Part shown: positions 25,158 through 33,046 of the stretch, one piece after another | Position numbering within the stretch: the first letter of the stretch is position 1 | How the letters are laid out: every line of letters begins with the position of its first letter | Source of the DNA: Ornithinimicrobium ciconiae | GTDB taxonomy: Bacteria > Actinomycetota > Actinomycetes > Actinomycetales > Dermatophilaceae | Length of the DNA stretch: 64,000 nt | Assembly (NCBI RefSeq): GCF_007197575.1 | Contig: NZ_CP041616.1 | Location: forward strand, 1 to 64,000 | Direction of reading: 5' to 3' | Notes under the pieces: model-generated | Told to the model about the DNA's origin: nothing | The model's input: only the letters and a program-made list of their open reading frames with translations | Database searches by the model: none | Program-made: the position numbers and the translations under genes

Positions 25158-26558
25158 ATGACTGACCTCACTGCCCTGTTCACGACAGCCGCTCAGGAGG
25201 CCGCCCGGTTCCGCACCGCGCTAGAGACCCGTCCCGTGCAGGCACCGGCGGACCAGGCGGATTCGCTGCGCCGGCTCGACGTGACCCTGCCGCACGCCCC
25301 GCGGGACCCGGCCGAGGTGGTCGAGCAGCTCATCGACGCCGCGAACCCCGGCCTGATGTCCACTCCCGGACCGCGCTACTTCGGCTTCGTCATCGGCGGG
25401 GCGCTGCCCGCGGCCTCCGCGGCGGACATGCTGGCCGTCGGGTGGGACCAGTGCGCGTTCAACGGGAGCCTGTCCCCGGCTGCCGCTGCGGCCGAGCAGG
25501 CCGCGGGCGGCTGGCTCAAGGAGCTGCTCGGTATGCCGTCCGGCGCCGGGGTCGGGTTCGTCACCGGAGCGCAGGGAGCCAACACCGTTGGGCTGGCCTC
25601 GGCCCGGCACCACCTGCTGCGGGAGGCCGGGTGGGACCAGGAGGCCAAGGGCCTCTGGGGCGCGCCCCGGATGCGGATCATCGCCGGGATGGAGCGGCAC
25701 GCCACCATCGACCGGTCGCTGCGACTGCTGGGCCTGGGCACCGACTCCCTCGAGGAGGTCGGCGTCGACGGCCAAGGCGCGATGGACGTCGCCGACCTGG
25801 CCCGGGTGCTGCGCAGCGCCCCCGCGGACCGGGACCATCCCACCGTCGTCTGCCTGCAGGCCGGCAACGTCAACACCGGCGCTGTGGACCCGTTGCGGGC
25901 GGCGACCGAGCTCGCCCACGAGCACGCGGCTTGGGTGCACGTCGACGGCGCCTTCGGCCTCTGGGCTGGCGCCAGTCCCTCCCTGCGGCACCTGATCGAC
26001 GGCGTCGAGCTGGCGGACTCCTGGGGGTGCGACGGCCACAAGTGGCTCAACATCCCCTACGACTCCGGCTTCGCCTTCTGCTCCCGCCCCGAGGTGCAGA
26101 CCGCCGCGATGTCCTACACCGCGTCATATCTCACCAGGTCCGGCGCTGCTCCCGGGGCGGCGGACTTCACGGCCGAGTCGTCGCGGCGGGCTCGGGGGTT
26201 CGCCGTGTGGGCGGGTCTGCAAGAGCTCGGGCGTCAGGGTGTGGCCGACCTGGTGGACACCTGTTGCCGCCACGCCCAGCGCTTCGCGGACCGGCTCGAG
26301 GCTGCCGGGCTGGACATCGTCAACGACGTCGTGCTCAACCAGGTGCTGGTCGGCTTCGGCGGGTCCGGAGCCGAGGCGGATGCCACGACCGACGCGGTGA
26401 TCGCCCGGGTCCAGCAGGACGGCACCTGCTGGATGGGTGGGACGACCTGGCGCGGCCGGCGGCTGATGCGGATCGCGGTCTCCAACCACCTCACGACCAC
26501 CGCCGACGTGGACGCCTCGGTGGCTGCCGTCCTGCGGGCCGTCGGCGATGCCGCCTAG
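25158..26558 (+). CDS. PLP-dependent aromatic-L-amino-acid decarboxylase-like protein
   Basis: Group II pyridoxal-phosphate decarboxylase, 466 aa. Landmarks: TPGPRYFGFVIGGALPAA, the cofactor-contact region GAQGANTVGLASARH, HVDGAFGLWA with the aspartate that holds the pyridine nitrogen, and the Schiff-base lysine in SWGCDGHKWLNIPYD. The family decarboxylates aromatic or acidic amino acids to amines; the specific substrate is unclear. Being next to an IclR gene and near hutH suggests amino-acid catabolism, but histidine decarboxylation is not shown. The start is leaderless with TAGCAT upstream. Confidence 0.88.
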   Translation: MTDLTALFTTAAQEAARFRTALETRPVQAPADQADSLRRLDVTLPHAPRDPAEVVEQLIDAANPGLMSTPGPRYFGFVIGGALPAASAADMLAVGWDQCAFNGSLSPAAAAAEQAAGGWLKELLGMPSGAGVGFVTGAQGANTVGLASARHHLLREAGWDQEAKGLWGAPRMRIIAGMERHATIDRSLRLLGLGTDSLEEVGVDGQGAMDVADLARVLRSAPADRDHPTVVCLQAGNVNTGAVDPLRAATELAHEHAAWVHVDGAFGLWAGASPSLRHLIDGVELADSWGCDGHKWLNIPYDSGFAFCSRPEVQTAAMSYTASYLTRSGAAPGAADFTAESSRRARGFAVWAGLQELGRQGVADLVDTCCRHAQRFADRLEAAGLDIVNDVVLNQVLVGFGGSGAEADATTDAVIARVQQDGTCWMGGTTWRGRRLMRIAVSNHLTTTADVDASVAAVLRAVGDAA

Positions 26559-26561
26559 AGT
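26556..26561 (+). promoter_or_regulatory. -10 element overlapping the decarboxylase stop codon
   Basis: TAGAGT, seven bases before the oxidoreductase ATG. Its TAG is the stop codon of the preceding gene. The surrounding TAGAGTCGGG matches the hut promoter at 11956-11965. Confidence 0.55.
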
Positions 26562-26568
26562 CGGGGGC

Positions 26569-27558
26569 ATGCGCGCGATCACGATCCCGGAGCCGGGTGA
26601 GACCGACGCTCTCGTCCCGGCCGACGTCGAGGCCCCGGTGGCAAAGCCGGGCGAGGTGCTCATCGATGTGGTGGCGGCCGGGGTGAACCGTGCCGACATC
26701 ATGCAGCGCAAGGGCTTCTATCCACAGCCCGAGGGCGAGTCCGCACTGCCGGGACTGGAGGTCAGCGGCCGCGTCGCGGCCCTGGGCGAGGGTGTGGAGA
26801 CCTGGCGCGTCGGCGACGAGGTCTGCGCCCTGCTCTCCGGAGGGGGGTACGCCGAGCAGGTCACCGTCCCCGCCGGTCAGGTGCTGCCGGTGCCCCAGGG
26901 CGTGGACCTCCGGGACGCCGCCGCCCTGCCGGAGGTGACCAGCACCGTGTGGAGCAACGTCTTCCTCACCGCCAACCTGCAGCCGGGCCAGGTCATCCTG
27001 GTCCATGGCGGGTCCAGCGGCATCGGCACGATGGCGATCCAGCTGGCCCGCGAGGTCGGTGCCCGCGTGGCCGTGACGGCCGGCTCCGCCGCCAAGCTCG
27101 AGGCCTGTGCCGGCTTCGGGGTCGACATCCTCATCAACTACCGCGAGCAGGACTTCGTGGAGGAGCTGAAGGACGCGACCGACGGAGCCGGTGCCGACGT
27201 CATCCTCGACGTGGTGGGCGCACAGTATCTGGCCCGCAATGTGGAGGCGCTGGCTGTCGGTGGACGTCTGGTCGTCATCGGTCTGCAGGGAGGCCGCAAG
27301 GCCGAGCTCAATCTGGGCACGCTGCTCAGTAAGCGCGCGGCGGTCATCGCCACCACGCTCCGGGCTCGCCCGGCGGACGAGAAGGCAACGATCGTCGCTG
27401 CCGTGCGCGAGCACGTGTGGCCGTTGGTGGAGCAGGGGCGGGTGCAGCCGGTGATCCACCAGCGCTTCCCGCTCGAGCAGGCGGCCGAGGCGCACCGAGT
27501 CATGGAGGACAGCAGCCACATCGGCAAGCTGCTCCTCGACGTGGAGAGGACCAACTGA
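26569..27558 (+). CDS. NAD(P)H-quinone oxidoreductase, zinc-free MDR family (PIG3-like)
   Basis: Medium-chain dehydrogenase of 329 aa. The GroES-like N-terminal domain contains AAGVNRADIMQRKGFYP and PGLEVSGRV; the Rossmann domain has HGGSSGIGTMAIQLAREVGA for NADPH. No catalytic-zinc cysteines are present, matching quinone oxidoreductases such as PIG3. The upstream frame reaches 26548, but ATG 26569 follows a TAGAGT -10 and gives the usual MRAITIPEPG start. Its TGA overlaps the ATG of the proteasome activator gene, a coupling conserved widely enough in actinobacteria to be expected. Confidence 0.93.
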   Translation: MRAITIPEPGETDALVPADVEAPVAKPGEVLIDVVAAGVNRADIMQRKGFYPQPEGESALPGLEVSGRVAALGEGVETWRVGDEVCALLSGGGYAEQVTVPAGQVLPVPQGVDLRDAAALPEVTSTVWSNVFLTANLQPGQVILVHGGSSGIGTMAIQLAREVGARVAVTAGSAAKLEACAGFGVDILINYREQDFVEELKDATDGAGADVILDVVGAQYLARNVEALAVGGRLVVIGLQGGRKAELNLGTLLSKRAAVIATTLRARPADEKATIVAAVREHVWPLVEQGRVQPVIHQRFPLEQAAEAHRVMEDSSHIGKLLLDVERTN

Positions 27559-28205
27559 TGAACGAGCAGTCACACACAGTCGACCCGGGACGACCCGCAG
27601 ACGCTGCCGAGCAGGAGCAGTCACGGGAGCCGGCCGACCAGGAGCGGCCCGCCGAGGGTCAGCGCGTGGTCGTGGTGACCCAGGACGGCATGGGCGTCGC
27701 CGAGCCACCGCAGGGCGATGACGAGGAGCGGGGGGCACGGCGCAATCCGGCAGACCTTGTCGAGCAGCCTGCCAAGGTGATGCGTCTGGGGACGATGATC
27801 AAGCAACTGCTTGAGGAGGTGAAGTCGGCGCCTCTGGATGATGCGGGGCGCTCTCGACTCGCCGAGATCCACCGCCGCTCGCTCAGCGAGCTGGAGCAGG
27901 GACTGGCACCGGAACTGGTCGAGGAGCTGGAGCGCATCACCCTGCCACTGGCCGACGACTCCCCGAGCGAGGCGGAGCTGCGGATCGCGCAGGCCCAGTT
28001 GGTGGGGTGGCTTGAGGGGCTGTTCCACGGCATACAGACCGCCATCGTCGCTCAGCAGATGGCGGCCCAGCAGCAACTCCAGCACATGCGTCTGGCGCTG
28101 CCCGGCGGCCAGACCCCAGGCGGCCCGGGTCAGGGGGCCGGCCAGCCGATCGGTCCGTCCGGGACCGACGAGGGTGAGCCCACTGGCACCGGGCAGTACC
28201 TCTGA
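27558..28205 (+). CDS. bpa: Bacterial proteasome activator (Bpa/PafE family)
   Basis: A 215-aa homologue of the ATP-independent activator that forms a ring on the 20S proteasome. The N-terminal 50 residues are disordered and acidic; the four-helix core (about 65-180) includes PAKVMRLGTMIKQLLEEVKS, ERITLPLADDSPSEAELRIA and the glutamine-rich QQMAAQQQLQHMRLALPG. The C-terminus ends in GQYL, the docking motif that opens the proteasome gate. This implies a 20S proteasome elsewhere in the genome. Overlaps the oxidoreductase stop. Its final 35 bases are repeated at 28754-28788. Confidence 0.93.
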   Translation: MNEQSHTVDPGRPADAAEQEQSREPADQERPAEGQRVVVVTQDGMGVAEPPQGDDEERGARRNPADLVEQPAKVMRLGTMIKQLLEEVKSAPLDDAGRSRLAEIHRRSLSELEQGLAPELVEELERITLPLADDSPSEAELRIAQAQLVGWLEGLFHGIQTAIVAQQMAAQQQLQHMRLALPGGQTPGGPGQGAGQPIGPSGTDEGEPTGTGQYL

Positions 28206-28206
28206 G
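28172..28206 (+). repeat. 35-bp direct repeat, left copy (3' end of bpa)
   Basis: Begins GGGTGAGCCCACTGGCACCG and runs through the bpa stop codon. It matches 28754-28788 with two mismatches, 582 bp away. Confidence 0.75.
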
Positions 28207-28216
28207 ACATAGACCC

Positions 28217-28245
28217 TTGACGGCGCTGGCAGCCGGTGTCAGGAT
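28217..28245 (+). promoter_or_regulatory. Promoter of a 26-aa ORF
   Basis: TTGACG (28217-28222) and CAGGAT (28240-28245) separated by exactly 17 bases, with an ATG seven bases after the -10. It is the best -35/-10 pair I found in the window. Confidence 0.55.
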
Positions 28246-28252
28246 CCCTGCC

Positions 28253-28333
28253 ATGAACGGGCGACCGGGTCTCGTGATCACTGCCGCACTGATCTTGGCC
28301 AACGGGCTTGCGGCGTTCATGGCGCACCCTTGA
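28253..28333 (+). CDS. Putative 26-aa hydrophobic peptide
   Basis: Encodes MNGRPGLVITAALILANG and eight more residues ending AHP: a short basic start and one hydrophobic segment long enough to enter a membrane. The start codon is placed as a leaderless start behind a well-spaced promoter, which is the main reason to believe it. No family recognised. It lies inside the insert bounded by the 35-bp repeats and precedes the lipoprotein gene. Confidence 0.4.
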   Translation: MNGRPGLVITAALILANGLAAFMAHP

Positions 28334-28364
28334 AACGCATGACATTCACACCACTGAGAATGCA

Positions 28365-28745
28365 ATGACTAGGCTCTCGATGGCACTTTTCGGGTGCCTC
28401 TTCTGTGTGGCAGCGTGCCAAGCAAGCTCTCCGGACAATGCCGAGGCACCCGCCGAAAGCGGACTACGGTGCGAGCACAGCATCTTCGATGTCGAGGCGG
28501 AGTCCGGGCTCGAAAGTGTCGCCGACGACCCTGGTGACCCCTTCGCGACCAGTCCACAGGATGCCATCACCTCCTTCGTCACAGAGCATGCTCTGGTCAT
28601 GCCAGCAGGCACTGACGTCGAGGTGACAGACCGCGTCTGGCGCCGCCAGACAAGTTCCGGCAGCGTAGTGGCGCGCTTCGATCTTGAGCAGCTGCCTGAC
28701 GGTGGGTGGAGAATGCTTCGGCTGCAGGCGTGCAGCCCGGGGTAG
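28365..28745 (+). CDS. Small lipoprotein of unknown function in a lower-GC insert
   Basis: A 126-aa exported protein. The N-terminus MTRLSMALFGCLFCVAACQA is a lipoprotein signal with a VAAC lipobox, so the mature protein is membrane-anchored on the outer face. The rest is a compact domain with Cys36-type and C-terminal cysteines that could form a disulfide, ending in the strand-rich GGWRMLRLQACSPG. No family recognised. The coding region is visibly less GC-rich than its neighbours and sits between 35-bp direct repeats, which suggests acquisition. Confidence 0.7.
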   Translation: MTRLSMALFGCLFCVAACQASSPDNAEAPAESGLRCEHSIFDVEAESGLESVADDPGDPFATSPQDAITSFVTEHALVMPAGTDVEVTDRVWRRQTSSGSVVARFDLEQLPDGGWRMLRLQACSPG

Positions 28746-28753
28746 GGGCACCC

Positions 28754-28788
28754 GGGTGAACCCACCGGCACCGGGCAGTACCTCTGAG
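28754..28788 (+). repeat. 35-bp direct repeat, right copy
   Basis: GGGTGAACCCACCGGCACCG and the following 15 bases repeat the bpa 3' end, including a TGA, without the rest of the gene. The copy marks the right edge of the lipoprotein insert. Confidence 0.75.
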
Positions 28789-28814
28789 GCGACGACCACC
28801 GGGTCTGAGGACGG

Positions 28815-29876
28815 CTACTCCCAGAGGATGTACTCCGGCTGCGGGTCGAGGGCGAGCACCTCGGCACCGGTCATCAGCGGCCCCATCACCGCATCCTCCT
28901 CATAGAAGAGCTTGAAGCCGGCGACCACAAAGTCAGGCTTGGTCTCGTTGACCAGGTCGTAGGTCTTGACCTTGTCCGTCGGTGACCCGATGCCGTCCAC
29001 CGACTTGATCATGACCACGCCCTCGTGAGGACGCATGTCCAGTTCGTCGCGGACCACGCCGGGGTGCACCTGGTGATAGACCATCACCTTCTCGGGGAGT
29101 TCGTGCTCGGCCACCAGTCCGGCGAGATATTCAGCGACCTCGTCCAGCTCGGCACCGCTGGTGCGGCCATAGACCTCACCCGGAATCTGCCCCTCGCCAA
29201 CGGCCCACTCAGGGTCCAGAGCGACGCCGACGTCCGGCTCGACCAGCCACTTCTCGTAGTGCTTGACCTCATCGATGAAGTCCGCCCGCCCCGGCTGGAT
29301 GTTGAGCAGCAGGATGCCCTCGTGTCGACGGGCGGCATCGAGGTGGTCCTGGATGACCGGCTCGGGGATGTAGGTGCGGAACATCCCGTCCGGTCCGGGA
29401 ACCGGGTGCACGACGGTCGCGATGAGCTCAAGCACCGGCAGCAGCTCACGGTCCCCGACCCAGTCTGAGGAGATCTCCTCGATCTCCTCGACGCGCTCGT
29501 CGAGGTCACCGATCCCCAACCGCCCCATGCCAGGGGAGCCGGGCAGGCCCGAGTAACCAAACAGGCGGTAGTCCGGAAAGATCTCCGTGCCACCGCGTGG
29601 CAGTTCGAGAGCCTGCGGAGCCTCGGTCGTGGTCTCGGCGTCGCCGCCGGGACCAGACCCTGCCGTCCCGCTGCTGCCGTCACCACCGGCCGGCCCTCCA
29701 CCCGTCGCGGTGCTGGCGTCGGTCACTGCCGGGGGCTCGCTGTTCGGTGAGCCGTCCGAGCATCCCGCGAGCAGCACCGCGACGGCGCTGGCCGCGACCG
29801 CGAGACCTCGCGCGGCCTCGCGCGCTCGTGGCCGGCCTACGGGTCGGCAGGGCGAGCCTGCCCGACGGTTCGTCAT
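28815..29876 (-). CDS. Lipoprotein of unknown function
   Basis: A 353-aa exported protein with a signal ending in VAVLLAGC (lipobox; Cys at about 39) and a Gly/Ser/Thr-rich spacer to about residue 85. The globular part (95-353) is rich in acidic residues and contains IFPDYRLFGYSGLPGSPGMG, HYEKWLVEPDVGVALDPEW and MVYHQVHPGVV, an alternating strand/helix pattern that may be a TIM-barrel-like glycosidase relative, though I cannot name a family. The ATG overlaps the stop of the Nudix gene (ATGA), so it is third in an operon. Confidence 0.8.
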   Translation of the reverse strand: MTNRRAGSPCRPVGRPRAREAARGLAVAASAVAVLLAGCSDGSPNSEPPAVTDASTATGGGPAGGDGSSGTAGSGPGGDAETTTEAPQALELPRGGTEIFPDYRLFGYSGLPGSPGMGRLGIGDLDERVEEIEEISSDWVGDRELLPVLELIATVVHPVPGPDGMFRTYIPEPVIQDHLDAARRHEGILLLNIQPGRADFIDEVKHYEKWLVEPDVGVALDPEWAVGEGQIPGEVYGRTSGAELDEVAEYLAGLVAEHELPEKVMVYHQVHPGVVRDELDMRPHEGVVMIKSVDGIGSPTDKVKTYDLVNETKPDFVVAGFKLFYEEDAVMGPLMTGAEVLALDPQPEYILWE

Positions 29877-30385
29877 GGTGCCTCCTGCGTGAGGGTCCCG
29901 GTCGCGGGCGGCTCACCCGCACGACGCACCAGGTCCAGAATCCTTCGGGTGTCGAGGTCTGTCTCGGCCAGCTCCGCCAAGCGCCACCAGGTGGCCTTCC
30001 GAGCCTCTGTGGCGAGGGCGATGTCGGGACGGTCGGTGACGGCCACCCGATAGATGACGTCGATCTGCTGAGTCGCCGCGTGCACCCCGAAAGCGAGTGG
30101 CTGCCCGGGGTCGATGGTGAGCCCGACCTCCTCGAGCACCTCGCGTCGCACGGCGTCCGCAGGATCCTCCCCCCACCCCAGGAGTCCGCCGGGTAGCGTC
30201 CAGCCGCGGCGGTGCGGTTGCCACAGGAAGAGGACCTCGTCACCGTGCTGGATCAGGCACACCGCACCGACGGTGTAGCTCGGCGTGCCCGCCCGCACCA
30301 GCGTGCGCTTCAGCGGCCCAGGCATCTTGCGGAAGGCCACGAGGGCTGCGGTGGCGGCCTTGCGGCGCACCACTGACAGGTCCAT
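29873..30385 (-). CDS. Nudix hydrolase
   Basis: A 170-aa pyrophosphatase of the Nudix superfamily, which cleaves nucleoside diphosphates linked to another group. The Nudix box is complete: G, five residues, E, seven residues, REVLEEVGL, in GLLGWGEDPADAVRREVLEE. The frame opens at 30451, but ATG 30385 follows GGGAGG and gives MDLSVVRRKAATAALVAF, so it is preferred. Substrate cannot be deduced. It lies between two lipoprotein genes in one operon. Confidence 0.9.
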   Translation of the reverse strand: MDLSVVRRKAATAALVAFRKMPGPLKRTLVRAGTPSYTVGAVCLIQHGDEVLFLWQPHRRGWTLPGGLLGWGEDPADAVRREVLEEVGLTIDPGQPLAFGVHAATQQIDVIYRVAVTDRPDIALATEARKATWWRLAELAETDLDTRRILDLVRRAGEPPATGTLTQEAP

Positions 30386-30419
30386 CAGGCCTCCCGGATG
30401 GGCGTGGAGAGCAGGCTCA

Positions 30420-31223
30420 TCAGGCGTCCCGGAGGGAGGCGATGAGAGCAACTGAGTAGGGCGACCCGAAGTAGTCGCGCACCAACACCCCCAGCTCGAG
30501 GTCGTGCCAGACCTGAGGCGTGATCGCTCCCTCGGACAGGCTGCAGGTCACCCGCCACGTCTCATACCGGACGCTGCGGCCGTCCACCTCGGTCTCGGTG
30601 CTGGTCATCGGCAGTCCGTCACCCGCCGTCACCAGCAGGTCGACCTCGGAGTCGTCCAGCGTGGTCGGCGCCGCGGTCACCGTGGCGTCGTCCGGGGTCC
30701 TGGTGGCCGCTGCGAGATCGCCGGGCTGCCCGTCCTCGCCGAACGGGCACGCCAGGGGCTCGGAGGTTGAGCGCCACCCCTCCTGCTGGCGCACGGAGTA
30801 GGCCGCGCCGGCATGACCGGGCAACCAGTCCGGCCCGGCCGCGATGAGCACGCCTGCACACCCGTCGATCGCCGGCAGTTCCTCCGGCGGGACCAGGCAC
30901 CACTGCTGCGGCGGCTGGGCCTGCGGGTCGGGCGCCGCCGTGCGCTCGGCGAGGCGCAGCTCCTGCACGGTCCAGGTGTCGGGCAGGTCGAACGCGATGC
31001 GGCCGCCGCCGGGGACATCGAGGACCGTGTCCACCAGGGTCGCTGTGGCGGGGGCAGCGTCGACCCCGGCCGTGGGCTCAGGGGCCTCGGTGACCTCCTG
31101 GGTGACCACCGTCGGGCGGCCCTCCTGGTCGGTCGTGGTGACCTCGACAGTCTCTGACCCACCTCCGGAGCACCCGGCACACAGCAGTGCCGCGGCCACG
31201 ACCCCCAACCCCAACCGGCGCAT
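30420..31223 (-). CDS. Lipoprotein of unknown function
   Basis: A 267-aa exported protein. Signal peptide MRRLGLGVVAAALLCAGC with a lipobox ending at Cys18, a Thr/Glu-rich spacer to about residue 60, then a domain with four cysteines (QQWCLVPP, GCAGVLI, LACPFG, VTCSLS) probably forming two disulfides. The frame opens at 31271; the ATG at 31223 places the signal correctly. First gene of the lipoprotein/Nudix/lipoprotein operon. No named family recognised. Confidence 0.78.
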   Translation of the reverse strand: MRRLGLGVVAAALLCAGCSGGGSETVEVTTTDQEGRPTVVTQEVTEAPEPTAGVDAAPATATLVDTVLDVPGGGRIAFDLPDTWTVQELRLAERTAAPDPQAQPPQQWCLVPPEELPAIDGCAGVLIAAGPDWLPGHAGAAYSVRQQEGWRSTSEPLACPFGEDGQPGDLAAATRTPDDATVTAAPTTLDDSEVDLLVTAGDGLPMTSTETEVDGRSVRYETWRVTCSLSEGAITPQVWHDLELGVLVRDYFGSPYSVALIASLRDA

Positions 31224-31310
31224 GGACTCATGCAACCACACCAGCCAGGTCGGCACCCTCGAGACCACCACCCAGGGCGGGCACGGCGCAGGGCTGGGCT
31301 GGCTGGGGGG

Positions 31311-32984
31311 CTAGCCCAGGTCGGCGTGGACGGTCCGTCCTGCGGCTCGCCCGCTGAACAGGCACCCGCCCAGGAAAGTGCCCTCCAACGACCGGTAGCC
31401 GTGCACGCCACCGCCGCCGAATCCGGCGACCTCGCCCGCGGCATACAGCCCCGGCACGGGTGCACCGTCGATGCCCAGCGCCCGCGACCCCAGGTCGGTC
31501 TGCACCCCACCCAGGGTCTTGCGGGTCAGGATCCGCAGCCGCACCGCGTGCAACGGCCCCTTCTCGATGTCGAGGAACCGGTGCAGGGAAGCAGTGCGGA
31601 TCAGCTTGTCGCCGCGATAACGCCGGGCCGCGCGGATCAGCGCGATCTGGGCGTCCTTGCCGAAGTCGTTCTCCAGCTCGGCATCCCGTGCCTCGATCAT
31701 CGCCCGGACCCGGCTGGCCACCAGCAGCTGGTCTCCGGTCAGCCCATTCATCTCCTCCACCAGCTCCTCGACCGAGAAACCGGTGACGAAGTCGACACCG
31801 TCATCGATGAAGCGCTGCACCGGCCCGGGAGCACCGGGTCGCACCCGACCCAGCACCTGCGCCACGCTCTTGCCCGTCAGGTCCGGGTTCTGCTCCGAGC
31901 CGGAGAGCGCAAACTCCTTCTCGATCACCGCCTGGGTGAGGATGAACCACGAGTAGTCGTGCCCGGTCTGCCGCAGGTGAGCCAGGGTGCCGAGCGTGTC
32001 GAAACCGGGATACAGCGGCGCGGGCAGCCGGTTGCCCTCCGCGTCCAACCACAGCGACGAGGGCCCCGGCAGGATGCGGATGCCGTGCCGCTCCCAGACC
32101 GGTGAGTGGTTCTCAATCCCCTCCACGTAGTGCCACATCCGGTCCCGGTTGACCAGCCGCGCACCGGCCCCCTCGACCAGGGGCAGCATCGAGCCGTCGA
32201 CGTATGCCGGCACGCCCGCCACCATGTTCTCCTCCGCCGGGGGTGTGCCCAGTCGGGACGGCCAGTACTCGCGGACCAGGTCGAGGTTGTGCCCGATGCC
32301 GCCGGAGGTGACCACCACGGCCTGCGCCGAGTGCTCGAAGTGGTCAACCACGCTGCGGGTGCTGCGCGCCCCACGCTGCGCACCGTCGGTGGCCAGCACC
32401 TCGCCGCGCACCCCGGTGACGGTGCCGTCGGTGGTGACCAGCTCGGTCACCCGGTGCCGGCCGGCCAGGGTGAGACGACCCTCGGAGGCGGCCTGTCGGC
32501 ATACGGCCTCGAAGGGGGCGACGATGCCCGGCCCGGTGCCCCAGGTGATGTGGAAGCGGGGCACCCCGTTGCCGTGCCCGTCGGCGGTGCCGTCCCCGCG
32601 CTCGGCCCACCCGACCACGGGGAAGAAGCGGACGCCCTGCTCGTGCAACCAGGCCCGCTTCTCCCCCGCGGCCCACTCGACATAGGCCTGCGCCCAGCGC
32701 ACCGCCCAGCTGTCCTCGTCCTCGAGCCGGTCGAACCCGGCGGTGCCGCGCCAGTCCCGCCAGGCCAGCTCAAAACTGTCCTTGATGCCCATCCGGCGCT
32801 GCTCCGGACTGCCCACCAGGAAGAGACCTCCGAAGGACCACCAGGCCTGTCCCCCCAGGTGCTCGGTCGACTCCTGGTCGACCAGGATCACCGAGCGGCC
32901 CGCCTGGACCAGCTCCGCGGTCGCCACCAACCCGGCCAGCCCGGCCCCCACCACGATCACATCGGCGTCCTGCTGAGCAACCAT
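31311..32984 (-). CDS. FAD-binding dehydrogenase, fumarate reductase/KstD flavoprotein family
   Basis: A 557-aa flavoprotein. The dinucleotide fold is DVIVVGAGLAGLVATAELV; other family features are GGQAWWSFGGLF, the substrate region VTSGGIGHNLDLVREYWP and the C-terminal FAD motif GLYAAGEVAGFGGGGVHGYR. It belongs to the group of actinobacterial FAD-binding dehydrogenases similar to 3-ketosteroid dehydrogenases and fumarate reductase subunits; the substrate is unknown and steroid genes are absent nearby. GGAGG precedes the start. Monocistronic. Confidence 0.9.
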   Translation of the reverse strand: MVAQQDADVIVVGAGLAGLVATAELVQAGRSVILVDQESTEHLGGQAWWSFGGLFLVGSPEQRRMGIKDSFELAWRDWRGTAGFDRLEDEDSWAVRWAQAYVEWAAGEKRAWLHEQGVRFFPVVGWAERGDGTADGHGNGVPRFHITWGTGPGIVAPFEAVCRQAASEGRLTLAGRHRVTELVTTDGTVTGVRGEVLATDGAQRGARSTRSVVDHFEHSAQAVVVTSGGIGHNLDLVREYWPSRLGTPPAEENMVAGVPAYVDGSMLPLVEGAGARLVNRDRMWHYVEGIENHSPVWERHGIRILPGPSSLWLDAEGNRLPAPLYPGFDTLGTLAHLRQTGHDYSWFILTQAVIEKEFALSGSEQNPDLTGKSVAQVLGRVRPGAPGPVQRFIDDGVDFVTGFSVEELVEEMNGLTGDQLLVASRVRAMIEARDAELENDFGKDAQIALIRAARRYRGDKLIRTASLHRFLDIEKGPLHAVRLRILTRKTLGGVQTDLGSRALGIDGAPVPGLYAAGEVAGFGGGGVHGYRSLEGTFLGGCLFSGRAAGRTVHADLG

Positions 32985-33046
32985 CGACCTCTCACTCCTC
33001 CGTCGTCACGCAATCCTCATCCTTGGCCCCTAAGATTCCAGACGCG

